Of a stretch of 12,370 nt of DNA, positions 1-7,081 are shown in pieces. The stretch comes from Bacteroidota bacterium (lineage in GTDB: Bacteria; Bacteroidota; Ignavibacteria; Tepidaquicellales; Tepidaquicellaceae), in contig JAEYVS010000174.1 of the NCBI GenBank assembly GCA_023429265.1, forward strand, positions 1-12,370, read 5' to 3'. Under the pieces are notes generated by a model. That model did no database searches, was not told where the DNA came from, and was given only the letters and a program-made list of their open reading frames with translations. The translations under genes and the position numbers were made by a program. How positions within the stretch are numbered: position 1 is the first letter of the stretch; each line of letters opens with the position of its first letter.

Positions 1-164
1 CTGTATGTCCACGCTCCACCGAAGTCTGTCTCGAGGCGCTGATGGTTTTCATTTGGAGAGGCGAGCTCCATTGCCTTCTGCATATCATATTCCTGGGCAT
101 TGGCAAAAGTGAAAGACAGTAAAATAATTAACACAAAATAAAGAAAATTTGTAATTGTTTTCAT
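1..164 (-). CDS. Secreted DUF1579-like protein, N-terminal part (runs off the window)
   Basis: The minus-strand frame opens with ATG at 164 and stays open to base 1, giving about 54 codons; the C-terminus lies outside the window. Residues 1-23 form a signal peptide (MKT..., a leucine/isoleucine/phenylalanine-rich core, then FANA before QEYD). The mature start reads MQKAMELASPNENHQRLETD, then GGAW. This resembles the opening of DUF1579 proteins, where a proline/glycine-x-x-H-x-x-L segment precedes a G-x-W motif; that match is from memory and rests on few residues. It starts 16 bases after the stop of the DUF4199 gene on the same strand, so the two are probably co-transcribed. Its function is unknown. 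Confidence 0.7.
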   Translation of the reverse strand, partial: MKTITNFLYFVLIILLSFTFANAQEYDMQKAMELASPNENHQRLETDFGGAWTY

Positions 165-180
165 TTTATATGTTTTAAAA

Positions 181-705
181 TTATGTAATTATTGCTTCAG
201 GGTTTTTTCTGAGAATAGCAGCAGAAATTAGAGCTATGATTGTGCCTAAGATAAAAACAGTGAGAAACATTATGATTCCCATCGAGAATGAATTATCCCA
301 CATTGCCATATTCTGATTAAACTCGGCAATTTGCTGTTGAATCACTTCCTGAGTTTGCCCGCTGTTATTGATCTTATCCATGTAAAAATTCGTATAGATC
401 TCCTTAAAATCCGATACTTCATAAAAAATACCTTCGAATATTCCATATATAAATGAACCGATGAAGGCTATATATACCCCCATTCCAAAAGCCTGGCCGA
501 AACTTATTGAGCCGTTTAGTTCATTATCTCTATATCTCTTGATTCCCATAAATACCATGGACATGGACAAGACCATTATGGCATACCCAAATAATTCACC
601 TAAATCAAGGAGTGTTTGGGGACTAAACAAGTAATAAAGGACTACAATAAAAGTGATCATAATCCCGGAAGCGATTAACCCATATCTAAGTGCTGATTTG
701 TGCAT
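181..705 (-). CDS. DUF4199 domain-containing membrane protein
   Basis: This is a 174-residue integral membrane protein. Four hydrophobic segments are visible at about residues 8-28, 38-55, 72-95 and 141-165. Between segments 3 and 4 lies a polar stretch (about 98-138) with a glutamine-rich part, VIQQQIAEFNQNMAMW. The length, the four-span layout, the short loop holding SFGQAFGMG after segment 2, and the polar region before segment 4 fit DUF4199, a family common in Bacteroidota with no assigned reaction. The gene lies downstream of a LuxR-type regulator (109-base gap) and just upstream of a secreted DUF1579-like gene, all on the minus strand. A Bacteroidota-style -7 box precedes it. I can say what family it resembles but not what it does. 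Confidence 0.85.
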   Translation of the reverse strand: MHKSALRYGLIASGIMITFIVVLYYLFSPQTLLDLGELFGYAIMVLSMSMVFMGIKRYRDNELNGSISFGQAFGMGVYIAFIGSFIYGIFEGIFYEVSDFKEIYTNFYMDKINNSGQTQEVIQQQIAEFNQNMAMWDNSFSMGIIMFLTVFILGTIIALISAAILRKNPEAIIT

Positions 706-737
706 TGTAGTGAGTTTTGTTCGTAAAATTATTTATA

Positions 738-745
738 CAAATATA
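738..745 (-). promoter_or_regulatory. Possible Bacteroidota -7 box upstream of the DUF4199 gene
   Basis: Read on the minus strand the sequence is TATATTTG, matching the TAnnTTTG -7 consensus of the Bacteroidota primary sigma factor. It lies about 33 bases upstream of the DUF4199 ATG. I see no TTTG at the expected -33 distance, and the region is AT-rich with a tandem ATTTGTAT repeat, so this is a weak call. Confidence 0.3.
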
Positions 746-814
746 CAAATGAAATGCAGTCGGATGCATCACCCGAAAGTATGAATTTATGATTTTACGA
801 TGGAATTAAACATT

Positions 815-1285
815 TTAGGTGAGTATTTGAAGCTCACGGGCGCGCGATACTGCCTGGGTCCTCCGGTTTACTTCAAGCTTCATATATATGTTATTGATAT
901 GTGTTTTCACTGTATTTTCAGATACGAAAAGTTTTTCCCCAATCTCTTTATTCGAATGGCCCATTGCAATTTCCTTCAGGACTTCCAGTTCGCTTTTGCT
1001 CAGATCGGTACCATTTACAGCGTCAGGATTGATGACCGGCTCAGGAAATCCTGCTTTTCCGGAATCCTCCCTGAGCTTCTTCATCATTTTTTCTTCTTTC
1101 CGTTTGCTGTATGTCGCCCCAAAGTAAACCCCTAACACAAGAAAAATAAAAGCTATAATGCCAATATAAATATCCAGTCCGATCTTGTAAGAGAAGTAAG
1201 AATACTCAATAAGCTTTATACCGGCAAGAATAACAGCCAGCGATACGCCAAGTATTATGGGTATAAAAAATGGTTTGGATTTCAT
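815..1285 (-). CDS. Membrane-anchored LuxR-type transcriptional regulator
   Basis: This is a small regulator of about 156 residues. Two membrane segments come first, at about residues 5-25 (FFIPIILGVSLAVILAGI) and 36-56 (GLDIYIGIIAFIFLVLGVYF). A charged KRKEEKMMKKLRE linker follows, and the C-terminal 65 residues form a LuxR/GerE helix-turn-helix with LSKSELEVLKEIAMGHSNKE and then EKLFVSENTVKTHINNIYMK. I chose the ATG at 1285; the frame also has an in-frame TTG at 1300, but the ATG has an AGG about 6 bases upstream. There is no receiver domain, so any signal would have to be sensed at the membrane or by a partner. The gene starts 17 bases after the stop of the DUF1028/T9SS gene and is followed by the DUF4199 membrane gene, a plausible partner. 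The targets are unknown. Confidence 0.88.
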   Translation of the reverse strand: MKSKPFFIPIILGVSLAVILAGIKLIEYSYFSYKIGLDIYIGIIAFIFLVLGVYFGATYSKRKEEKMMKKLREDSGKAGFPEPVINPDAVNGTDLSKSELEVLKEIAMGHSNKEIGEKLFVSENTVKTHINNIYMKLEVNRRTQAVSRARELQILT

Positions 1286-1302
1286 TAGAGACCTGAACAA
1301 TA

Positions 1303-2300
1303 TTACTTTATCAATGTAAGTGTTTTCGTTATCCTTTGATTATTAGTAGTCAATGAATAGAAATAAGCGCCACCCGGAAGATATCCCGCATCCCAGTTCA
1401 TCTCATACGAACCGGGGTTCAGTTCCTGTGCTACAAGTGTGGATACTTCCCTTCCAAGGAGGTCATATATCTTCAATGATGTAAAACCCTGAGTCTGGAT
1501 GTCAAACCTTATTTTTGTAGAAGGATTGAATGGATTCGGATAGTTTTGGTATAATGTAACCTTAGACGGGATATTACTTGAAACCGGTTCGATGCTTGTC
1601 AGAAGCCAGCTATTAAAAAGCACCTGCAATGAGTCGATCGGGTCCTTACTTGCTGGAGTATTATTTACATTAAGGTTTAGCCAGAACGTACCGGTTGTAT
1701 CCTGCAACCTCGCAACCCGGATGAATGCTGAAATAGAAGATTTGTTCCATTGCGCGCACCGAGTATCAGCGGCAGGTACCTTCGCTCCCTGGAGTGCTGC
1801 CATAAGTTTTAAAGAAATATTGCCGGGGGTGTTATTAAATCTGGCTTCCATTGAGTCGAGTATGTGCTGACCAAGAAGTATATTGCCCTGGATAGCAAAT
1901 ACAGGTCCTGTGCTATGCCCTCTCCATACGGTGCAGTTCGCCCCTGTATACGCAGCGGAAGAATTTGTCGAATTTAACTTAATAATTCCATATTGTCTGA
2001 TCGTCGAATCTCCCTGCGAGTCATGAGCAACAAGGGAGTCAATTATCTGCTGTGGAGATAATCCCATCAACATAAGTTGACGGGCATATTGCTGGTTGGC
2101 GGAATTCCAATATGCCTGGGTGTGTATCCCCCAATACCGGGAAGTATGTCGCTTAATATTATTGAACCTGCGATACAGGATGCCCCTGCGCTTCCGATCT
2201 CACCGGTTACCGGGTCATAAGCTATAATGGAGAATGTGGCGTGGGAATTTGAGGTGGATAATATCAGAGATATAATTGACAGCAGTAAGATTTTTTTCAT
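1303..2300 (-). pseudogene. DUF1028 protein with T9SS sorting domain, one-base frameshift
   Basis: Two overlapping minus-strand frames join into one protein if a single G is added to the five-G run at 2128-2132. The repaired gene is exactly 333 codons (332 residues). Residues 1-21 are a signal peptide (MKKILLLSIISLILSTSNSHA). The DUF1028 domain follows, starting TFSIIAYDPVTGEIGSAGAS, and includes AAYTGANCTVW, an AIQGN motif and ADTRCAQ. From about residue 251 comes YQNYPNPFNPSTKI and then a T9SS type A sorting domain ending in TKTLTLIK. DUF1028 proteins have an Ntn-hydrolase-like fold, and signal cleavage after SHA would expose Thr, which is suggestive but unproven. Across the break the second frame reads GIHTQAYWNSANQQYARQLM, as the family expects. 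The lesion is either a sequencing or assembly indel or a recent mutation, because everything else is intact. Confidence 0.88.
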
Positions 2301-2401
2301 AATTCTTTTCGATTGATGAATTATAGTCAAAATTCAAAACACATAATAGAGATAATATAATATGGAATAAAATTAGTGACTGAATTAGTAATTACCAATT
2401 T

Positions 2402-4135
2402 TTAATTATTAATAACATCATCTGATAATTTTATAAACTCAATTGGGTTTTCTTGTGGATAATCTCCATTTTTAAAAAAAATAAATTTGAAGTAATCGTA
2501 AAAATCAGTAAACATTGTCTCATTAATTACTCCCTCAGACTGGTAATCTTTGCTTTCTTCTGAGATATAGTGGATATAATTATCTATAACGTTATCTAAC
2601 GTTATAGTCCTATTGGAAAGCAAATCCTGAAACCTTATGAAAAAATCTATATTTATCATTGTTACATCAACAACCTTAGACTTAAAGGAATAATTAGTAG
2701 CCATAGATTTAAAGTCTTTTAATACTAAATAATTAATACCGTTACAGCTATAAGAAATATCTGTATATACAATGATAGGATATATTGTAATTCTATTAGA
2801 TTCAATTTTATCAATATTAAATTTTCCATTATTAATCCTTTCCATTACGTTTAGCAACTGTAAACTTCCTTTTGGGTTAATAAAATTTTTTTTAATATCT
2901 TGAAATATTTTTCTATAATTCATTGAATGTTTGGTTGAGGCATTCATTATACAGTCTTTAAGCTCAAATAGAAAAATCTTATTTCCAGATCTTAAATAAT
3001 AATCTGAGTAATCTTCTTCTTTTTTTTCTTTAATATCACCGCGTCTCTTTACCGATGCAAAATTTTCAAAACAATAATCTAATGTTTCATGTAAAAGCTT
3101 TTTGTGGGTAAAATGATCAGAGATATCTGTGTTAAATCCATTGTAGTAATCTCTACCTCCCGACTCTTTCACCACATCACCAAATTCAAATCGCACACTT
3201 TGGTAAAGTTTATCCGCAATAAAGTGTACATTGAGGACTATGAAATCGATAAATCGATTGTCGCGACTTGCTTTTTTATATACCGGATACTGTCTTAAAA
3301 GTTTAAAATCTAATTCTTGCTCTAATGAGAGAGATGTCTTAAGAACATCAACTTTATTATTCACAGAATAACTATTCCAAAACTCAATTTCTTTTGTGTG
3401 CATAGTTCTATCAAGCCTCAGGACATAATTTAATTGATCTATTCCTAAATTATGATTTATATCTTGATACAAATGCGCATACGTAAACCAAATATATTTT
3501 AGATACTCTTTCCAATTCTTAACTTTTAATTTAATGTAATATTTGGTAAGGTATTTATTGTATTCATTGTTTTGCTCTAAAAATTCAATAAATTTTTTAA
3601 ACTTTAATGATTGGACAACAACATCTTTATCTTCTAAAAACTCAAGATCACTAATTAACATCGGAATATAGTTTTTCAAAAACTTTTCATCCCTAGATAT
3701 ATTTTCATCATTCTTTATTGTTTCTTTCCTTTTAGTGAAATACTCGTTAAAGAGTAAAAAGGATTTAAAAAGATTTATTTCTTTATCTATGGTAGGGACT
3801 TTAGAAAAGTAGCTGATTTCTTTTAACGCAACTTGAATTAAAAACATGCAATTTACATTAAAAAAAATCATTGGTTGGCTTCGGGTATCTTTTTGGATTT
3901 TATTTAACATATAGCTTAAATAACTGCTAATTTCTGGTGGGTAACTCAATATAAGATTATTAGTAAATTCAAACTCGGATTCTTGAAGAGTTTTAGTTTT
4001 AAAGTTTAGAGAAGAAATTATATGTGTAAAAACTTCTATTAATTCTTCTTTCCCAAAATCTTTCAGTAATCTTTGATAATCCACTTTATCAATATTATCG
4101 AAAAACTCCGAATATGTAACAACAAGTTGTACCAT
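2402..4135 (-). CDS. Uncharacterised AT-rich protein with putative PD-(D/E)XK nuclease core
   Basis: This encodes 577 residues. I do not recognise the full-length family. Residues 1-310 are mostly helical, with many Lys, Asn, Phe and Tyr and no signal peptide or membrane span. Residues 345-500 have the order expected of a PD-(D/E)XK nuclease: a helix with E350 (LHETLDYCFENF), a strand with D378 (SDYYLR), a strand with E391-x-K393 (NKIFLFELKD), a helix (MNYRKIFQDIKKNF), and a strand (ITIYPIIVYTD, 449-459). About 75 C-terminal residues follow. The only ATG start in the open frame is at 4135. G+C in two sampled 60-base lines is 22% and 33%, against 50% in a sampled line of the livJ-like gene, so it was probably acquired horizontally. 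It is divergent from tetR. A restriction or phage-defence role is inference from the nuclease motif and composition; the gene itself is a confident call. Confidence 0.85.
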   Translation of the reverse strand: MVQLVVTYSEFFDNIDKVDYQRLLKDFGKEELIEVFTHIISSLNFKTKTLQESEFEFTNNLILSYPPEISSYLSYMLNKIQKDTRSQPMIFFNVNCMFLIQVALKEISYFSKVPTIDKEINLFKSFLLFNEYFTKRKETIKNDENISRDEKFLKNYIPMLISDLEFLEDKDVVVQSLKFKKFIEFLEQNNEYNKYLTKYYIKLKVKNWKEYLKYIWFTYAHLYQDINHNLGIDQLNYVLRLDRTMHTKEIEFWNSYSVNNKVDVLKTSLSLEQELDFKLLRQYPVYKKASRDNRFIDFIVLNVHFIADKLYQSVRFEFGDVVKESGGRDYYNGFNTDISDHFTHKKLLHETLDYCFENFASVKRRGDIKEKKEEDYSDYYLRSGNKIFLFELKDCIMNASTKHSMNYRKIFQDIKKNFINPKGSLQLLNVMERINNGKFNIDKIESNRITIYPIIVYTDISYSCNGINYLVLKDFKSMATNYSFKSKVVDVTMINIDFFIRFQDLLSNRTITLDNVIDNYIHYISEESKDYQSEGVINETMFTDFYDYFKFIFFKNGDYPQENPIEFIKLSDDVINN

Positions 4136-4188
4136 TTCAGGAATATAATTGTTACAATTTATTTTGTAAGTGATATTCCATTGCTTCT

Positions 4189-4203
4189 CTGAACGCTGTT
4201 CAG
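4189..4203. promoter_or_regulatory. Palindromic operator candidate for the TetR regulator
   Basis: CTGAACGCTGTTCAG is a perfect inverted repeat with six-base arms around a three-base centre. It lies 32 bases before the tetR ATG and 53 bases before the start of the divergent nuclease-like gene. The TGAAC-N3-GTTCA form resembles operators of FadR/PsrA-type TetR regulators. Autoregulation is the natural reading. Control of the divergent gene is only possible by position. Confidence 0.55.
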
Positions 4204-4235
4204 TAAATTACATCTTGTTCAATTAAACCACTATA

Positions 4236-4844
4236 ATGGGGATTTCTGAGCGAAAAGAGCGGGAAAAGCTCGAAATGCAGAAGCAGATTCTCGATGCTGC
4301 CCGCGAATTGTTTATGAAGGAAGGATACGAAAATGTCTCCATCCGCAAGATAGCCCAAAAGATAGAATACAGCCCCGGCACCATATATCTGTATTATAAG
4401 AATAAAAGCGAGATCTTTTTTGTACTTTGCTTCCTGGCATTTGACAGCTTTTATGGCGAACAATTAAAAACGGATGTCATATCCGACCCCCTCCAAAAAC
4501 TCAAAGAAAGCGGCAGAATCTACATCAACTTTGCCATCCAAAACCCGGAATACTTTGAACTGATGTTCCTGATGAAAGCTCCCCTGGACAAGTATTACGA
4601 TAAAGTCACTGATGACCTTGGAGCAAAGTCATTTCATCACCTGGAAGATATCATTCAGGAATGCCTGGATGCAGGATATTTCAAGGGATTTGATAAAAAG
4701 ACCGCCACAGTGTCTGCCTGGGCTTATGTCCACGGGCTTGCCACGTTATATGTCAAAGACAGGCTTCAGCCAATGAATGATAATGAACGTGATTCACTCA
4801 TTGAAAATGCATTAAATCTTTACATCCAGACTATCCCCCGCTAA
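4236..4844 (+). CDS. TetR/AcrR family regulator with WHG-type C-terminal domain
   Basis: This 202-residue protein has a typical TetR layout. Residues 12-60 are the DNA-binding domain (QILDAARELFMKEGYENVSI, then RKIAQKIEYSPGTIYLYYKNK). The ligand-binding half has NPEYFELMF near 103-111 and an AWAYVHGLA motif at 161-169, the signature of the WHG-type TetR C-terminal domain. It probably represses its own promoter through the palindrome at 4189-4203 and releases it on binding a small, perhaps acyl-type, ligand; the ligand is not readable. The livJ-like gene starts 90 bases downstream on the same strand, so the transporter pair is a likely target or operon partner. No Shine-Dalgarno sequence precedes the ATG. 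An alternative specific function, such as fatty-acid control, would be a guess from the operator shape alone. Confidence 0.92.
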   Translation: MGISERKEREKLEMQKQILDAARELFMKEGYENVSIRKIAQKIEYSPGTIYLYYKNKSEIFFVLCFLAFDSFYGEQLKTDVISDPLQKLKESGRIYINFAIQNPEYFELMFLMKAPLDKYYDKVTDDLGAKSFHHLEDIIQECLDAGYFKGFDKKTATVSAWAYVHGLATLYVKDRLQPMNDNERDSLIENALNLYIQTIPR

Positions 4845-4934
4845 AATATATGTATTTATTGAGTTATTGATTGTATTTATAAACGAATTACGTTATTTTT
4901 TACAATTCTTACCCATAAAATTCAATAAATAACA

Positions 4935-6101
4935 ATGAACCATAAATTGAGAAATACATTACAATCTCCGCAGGTAATTTTCACAATCATCGCGCTTTTG
5001 TTTACAACGGTTTTTTATTCCTGTAAGGACGGCGGATCTGAGAATGAGATCCTCATCGGCGAGTACGCTTCCCTCACAGGTGATAAAGCTACATTCGGTC
5101 AGTCATCACATAACGGCCTGGTGATGGCAGTCGAAGAGATTAATAAGAACGGTGGAGTTCTCGGAAAGCAGATCAAGCTCGTTAGCGAAGATGACCAGGG
5201 TAAGACTAACGAGGTTCAGACAGTCGTACAGAAGCTGATCAATAGAGACAAGGTAGTCGCGGTGGTCGGTGAAGTAGCATCATCACTTAGTCTTGCGGCA
5301 GCGCCTATCTGCCAGCAAAGCAATATCCCTATGGTTACCCCGGCATCTACAAATCCTGAAGTAACAAACGTAGGCGATTACATTTTCAGAGTATGTTTCA
5401 TCGATCCTTTCCAGGCAACTGTAATGAGCAAGTTCGCTCTCAATTCAATGAAGGTGAAAAAAGTAGCTCTGCTGATAGACCAGAAGAATGCATACTCTAC
5501 CGGGCTCGCGGAAAATTTCAGAAGGGTATTCACTGAAATGGGCGGTGAGATAGTTGCCGAGCAGAAATATTCAGCCGGCGATAAGGACTTTAAAGCCCAG
5601 CTGACATCACTGAAAGCAGCTAATCCTGAAGCCATATTCGTACCCGGGTATTACACTGAACTAAACCTTATCAGCATCCAGGCTAGAGAAATCGGTATTA
5701 CAGTCCCTTTATTTGGAGGTGACGGATGGGAATCAGAAAAGCTTCTCGAAGGAAAAGCTAAGGACGCTCTCGAAGGTTCATTCTTCTCTACTCACGTTTC
5801 AATAGAAGATCCTAATCCAAAGATCCAGGACTTCATAAAAAAATATACCGAGAAATACGGTTCAGCACCTGACGCGATGTCGTTCCTCGGTTACGATGCA
5901 GGAATGATATTATTCGATGCTATAAAAAGAGCAGGGTCCACAGAAGGACAAAAGATCAAAGATGCTCTTGCATCCACTGTAAATTATGATGGGGTGACCG
6001 GTACTATTACCATAAATGACCAAAGAAACGCTATTAAACCTGCGGTTGTGATGGAGATCAAAGACGGTAAATTTACTTATAAAGAAACAATTGCTCCTTA
6101 A
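4935..6101 (+). CDS. LivJ-like ABC transporter substrate-binding lipoprotein
   Basis: This is a 388-residue periplasmic binding protein (Peripla_BP_6 type, branched-chain amino acid/amide family). The N-terminus is a lipoprotein signal ending in VFYSC, with C30 the expected lipidated cysteine. The mature domain opens with ILIGEYASLTGDKATFGQ, then VEEINKNGGVLGKQIKL and EDDQG, followed by VVGEVASSLSLAAAP and VTPASTNPEVT, all hallmark segments of the family. Length is normal. It captures a solute, in this family usually Leu/Ile/Val, other amino acids, amides or small organic acids, and delivers it to a LivH/LivM permease. The livH-like gene follows after only 3 bases, so the two are one transcription unit. 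The exact ligand cannot be assigned from the sequence. Its C-terminus (about 355-385) carries the usual GVTGTITINDQRNAIKPAVV segment. Confidence 0.94.
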   Translation: MNHKLRNTLQSPQVIFTIIALLFTTVFYSCKDGGSENEILIGEYASLTGDKATFGQSSHNGLVMAVEEINKNGGVLGKQIKLVSEDDQGKTNEVQTVVQKLINRDKVVAVVGEVASSLSLAAAPICQQSNIPMVTPASTNPEVTNVGDYIFRVCFIDPFQATVMSKFALNSMKVKKVALLIDQKNAYSTGLAENFRRVFTEMGGEIVAEQKYSAGDKDFKAQLTSLKAANPEAIFVPGYYTELNLISIQAREIGITVPLFGGDGWESEKLLEGKAKDALEGSFFSTHVSIEDPNPKIQDFIKKYTEKYGSAPDAMSFLGYDAGMILFDAIKRAGSTEGQKIKDALASTVNYDGVTGTITINDQRNAIKPAVVMEIKDGKFTYKETIAP

Positions 6102-6104
6102 TAT

Positions 6105-7001
6105 ATGAGTGAATTCATACAGCAGCTTATTAACGGTCTTTCACTCGGTAGCATCTATGCTCTGATTGCGCTGGGGTATACAATGGTATATGGTATCCTG
6201 AAGTTCATTAACTTTGCTCACGGTGAAGTCTTTATGCTGGGAGCTTTTTCGGGATATTACCTGGCTCAGGCATTCGGTGTGGAATCCAGCAATCTCCCCA
6301 TGGCAATGGTGATACTGCTTCTGACAATGATTATTACTGCGGCAATCGGTGTCATAGTCGAAAAGCTGGCATACCGTCCATTGAGAAATTCCTCAAAGCT
6401 GACGGTACTGATAACGGCAATCGGGGTATCGCTCTTTTTACAATATACCGGACAATTGATTTTCGGAGCTGCTCCAAGGTCATTTCCGAACATTCTCGAA
6501 GGCTACACTTTTATTTTTGCCGGAGCGCAGATAGACTCAAACCAGATCGTGGTCATAGTCTCATCGATACTTCTGATGCTCGCGCTCAGATTCATCGTAA
6601 TGAAAACAAGGATCGGCACTGCAATCAGGGCTGTTTCCAATAATATGACGGCTTCGTCCCTTATGGGAATTAACATCGACAGGGTGATTTCTTTTACGTT
6701 CGTTCTGGGTTCCTCGCTGGCAGGCGCGGCAGGAATACTATACAGCATCAATTACCCCAGCATAGACCCGCTTATGGGTTTACTGCCCGGCCTTAAGGCA
6801 TTCATTGCGGCAGTACTGGGCGGGATTGGTAATTTCCCGGGAGCTGCACTGGGAGGACTGGTCATAGGAGTCATCGAGACTTTAACTGTCGGTTACCTGT
6901 CCCCTACATTCAGGGATGCTGTGGCTTTTGCGATATTGATCATAATTTTGATATTCAAGCCGACCGGTCTGCTCGGAACAAAGGAAATAGAAAAAGTTTA
7001 G
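6105..7001 (+). CDS. livH: LivH-like branched-chain amino acid ABC transporter permease
   Basis: This is a 298-residue inner-membrane permease with about eight hydrophobic spans. The N-terminus INGLSLGSIYALIALGYTMV, then YGILKFINFAHGEVFMLGAF, is diagnostic of LivH. A cytoplasmic loop near 180-195 (AVSNNMTASSLMGINIDRV) is the coupling region expected to touch the ATPase, and AAVLGGIGNFPGAALGG near 235-251 is another conserved LivH/LivM segment. The protein ends IFKPTGLLG, as is common in the family. It starts 3 bases after the livJ-like stop with no visible Shine-Dalgarno sequence, so translational coupling is likely. Unlike the usual livJHMGF order, a terminator follows at once and no livM, livG or livF is present, so its partners must be encoded elsewhere. 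The symbol is by family; the substrate may not be a branched-chain amino acid. Confidence 0.95.
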   Translation: MSEFIQQLINGLSLGSIYALIALGYTMVYGILKFINFAHGEVFMLGAFSGYYLAQAFGVESSNLPMAMVILLLTMIITAAIGVIVEKLAYRPLRNSSKLTVLITAIGVSLFLQYTGQLIFGAAPRSFPNILEGYTFIFAGAQIDSNQIVVIVSSILLMLALRFIVMKTRIGTAIRAVSNNMTASSLMGINIDRVISFTFVLGSSLAGAAGILYSINYPSIDPLMGLLPGLKAFIAAVLGGIGNFPGAALGGLVIGVIETLTVGYLSPTFRDAVAFAILIIILIFKPTGLLGTKEIEKV

Positions 7002-7023
7002 TTCTTACATAGATTTTAATAAT

Positions 7024-7057
7024 AGCAGTTCCGGCATTATCCGGGACTGCTTTTTTT
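7024..7057 (+). terminator. Rho-independent terminator after the livH-like gene
   Basis: AGCAGTTCCGG and CCGGGACTGCT form an 11-bp stem (one T-G wobble) around the loop CATTAT, followed directly by a T tract. It lies 22 bases after the livH stop and separates the transporter unit from the GH5 operon. Confidence 0.93.
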
Positions 7058-7081
7058 GTCCTTAGAATTTTTATTAACCGA

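Noticed and set aside
800..1135. Plus-strand open frames (111 and 79 codons) opposite the LuxR-type gene
   Set aside because: They are antisense to a gene with a clear helix-turn-helix domain and show no recognisable domain of their own.
2371..2389. Direct repeat AATTAGT beside the AT-rich gene as an insertion footprint
   Set aside because: It is only seven bases in very AT-rich DNA, both copies lie on the same side of the gene, and no matching copy is seen near 4136-4235.
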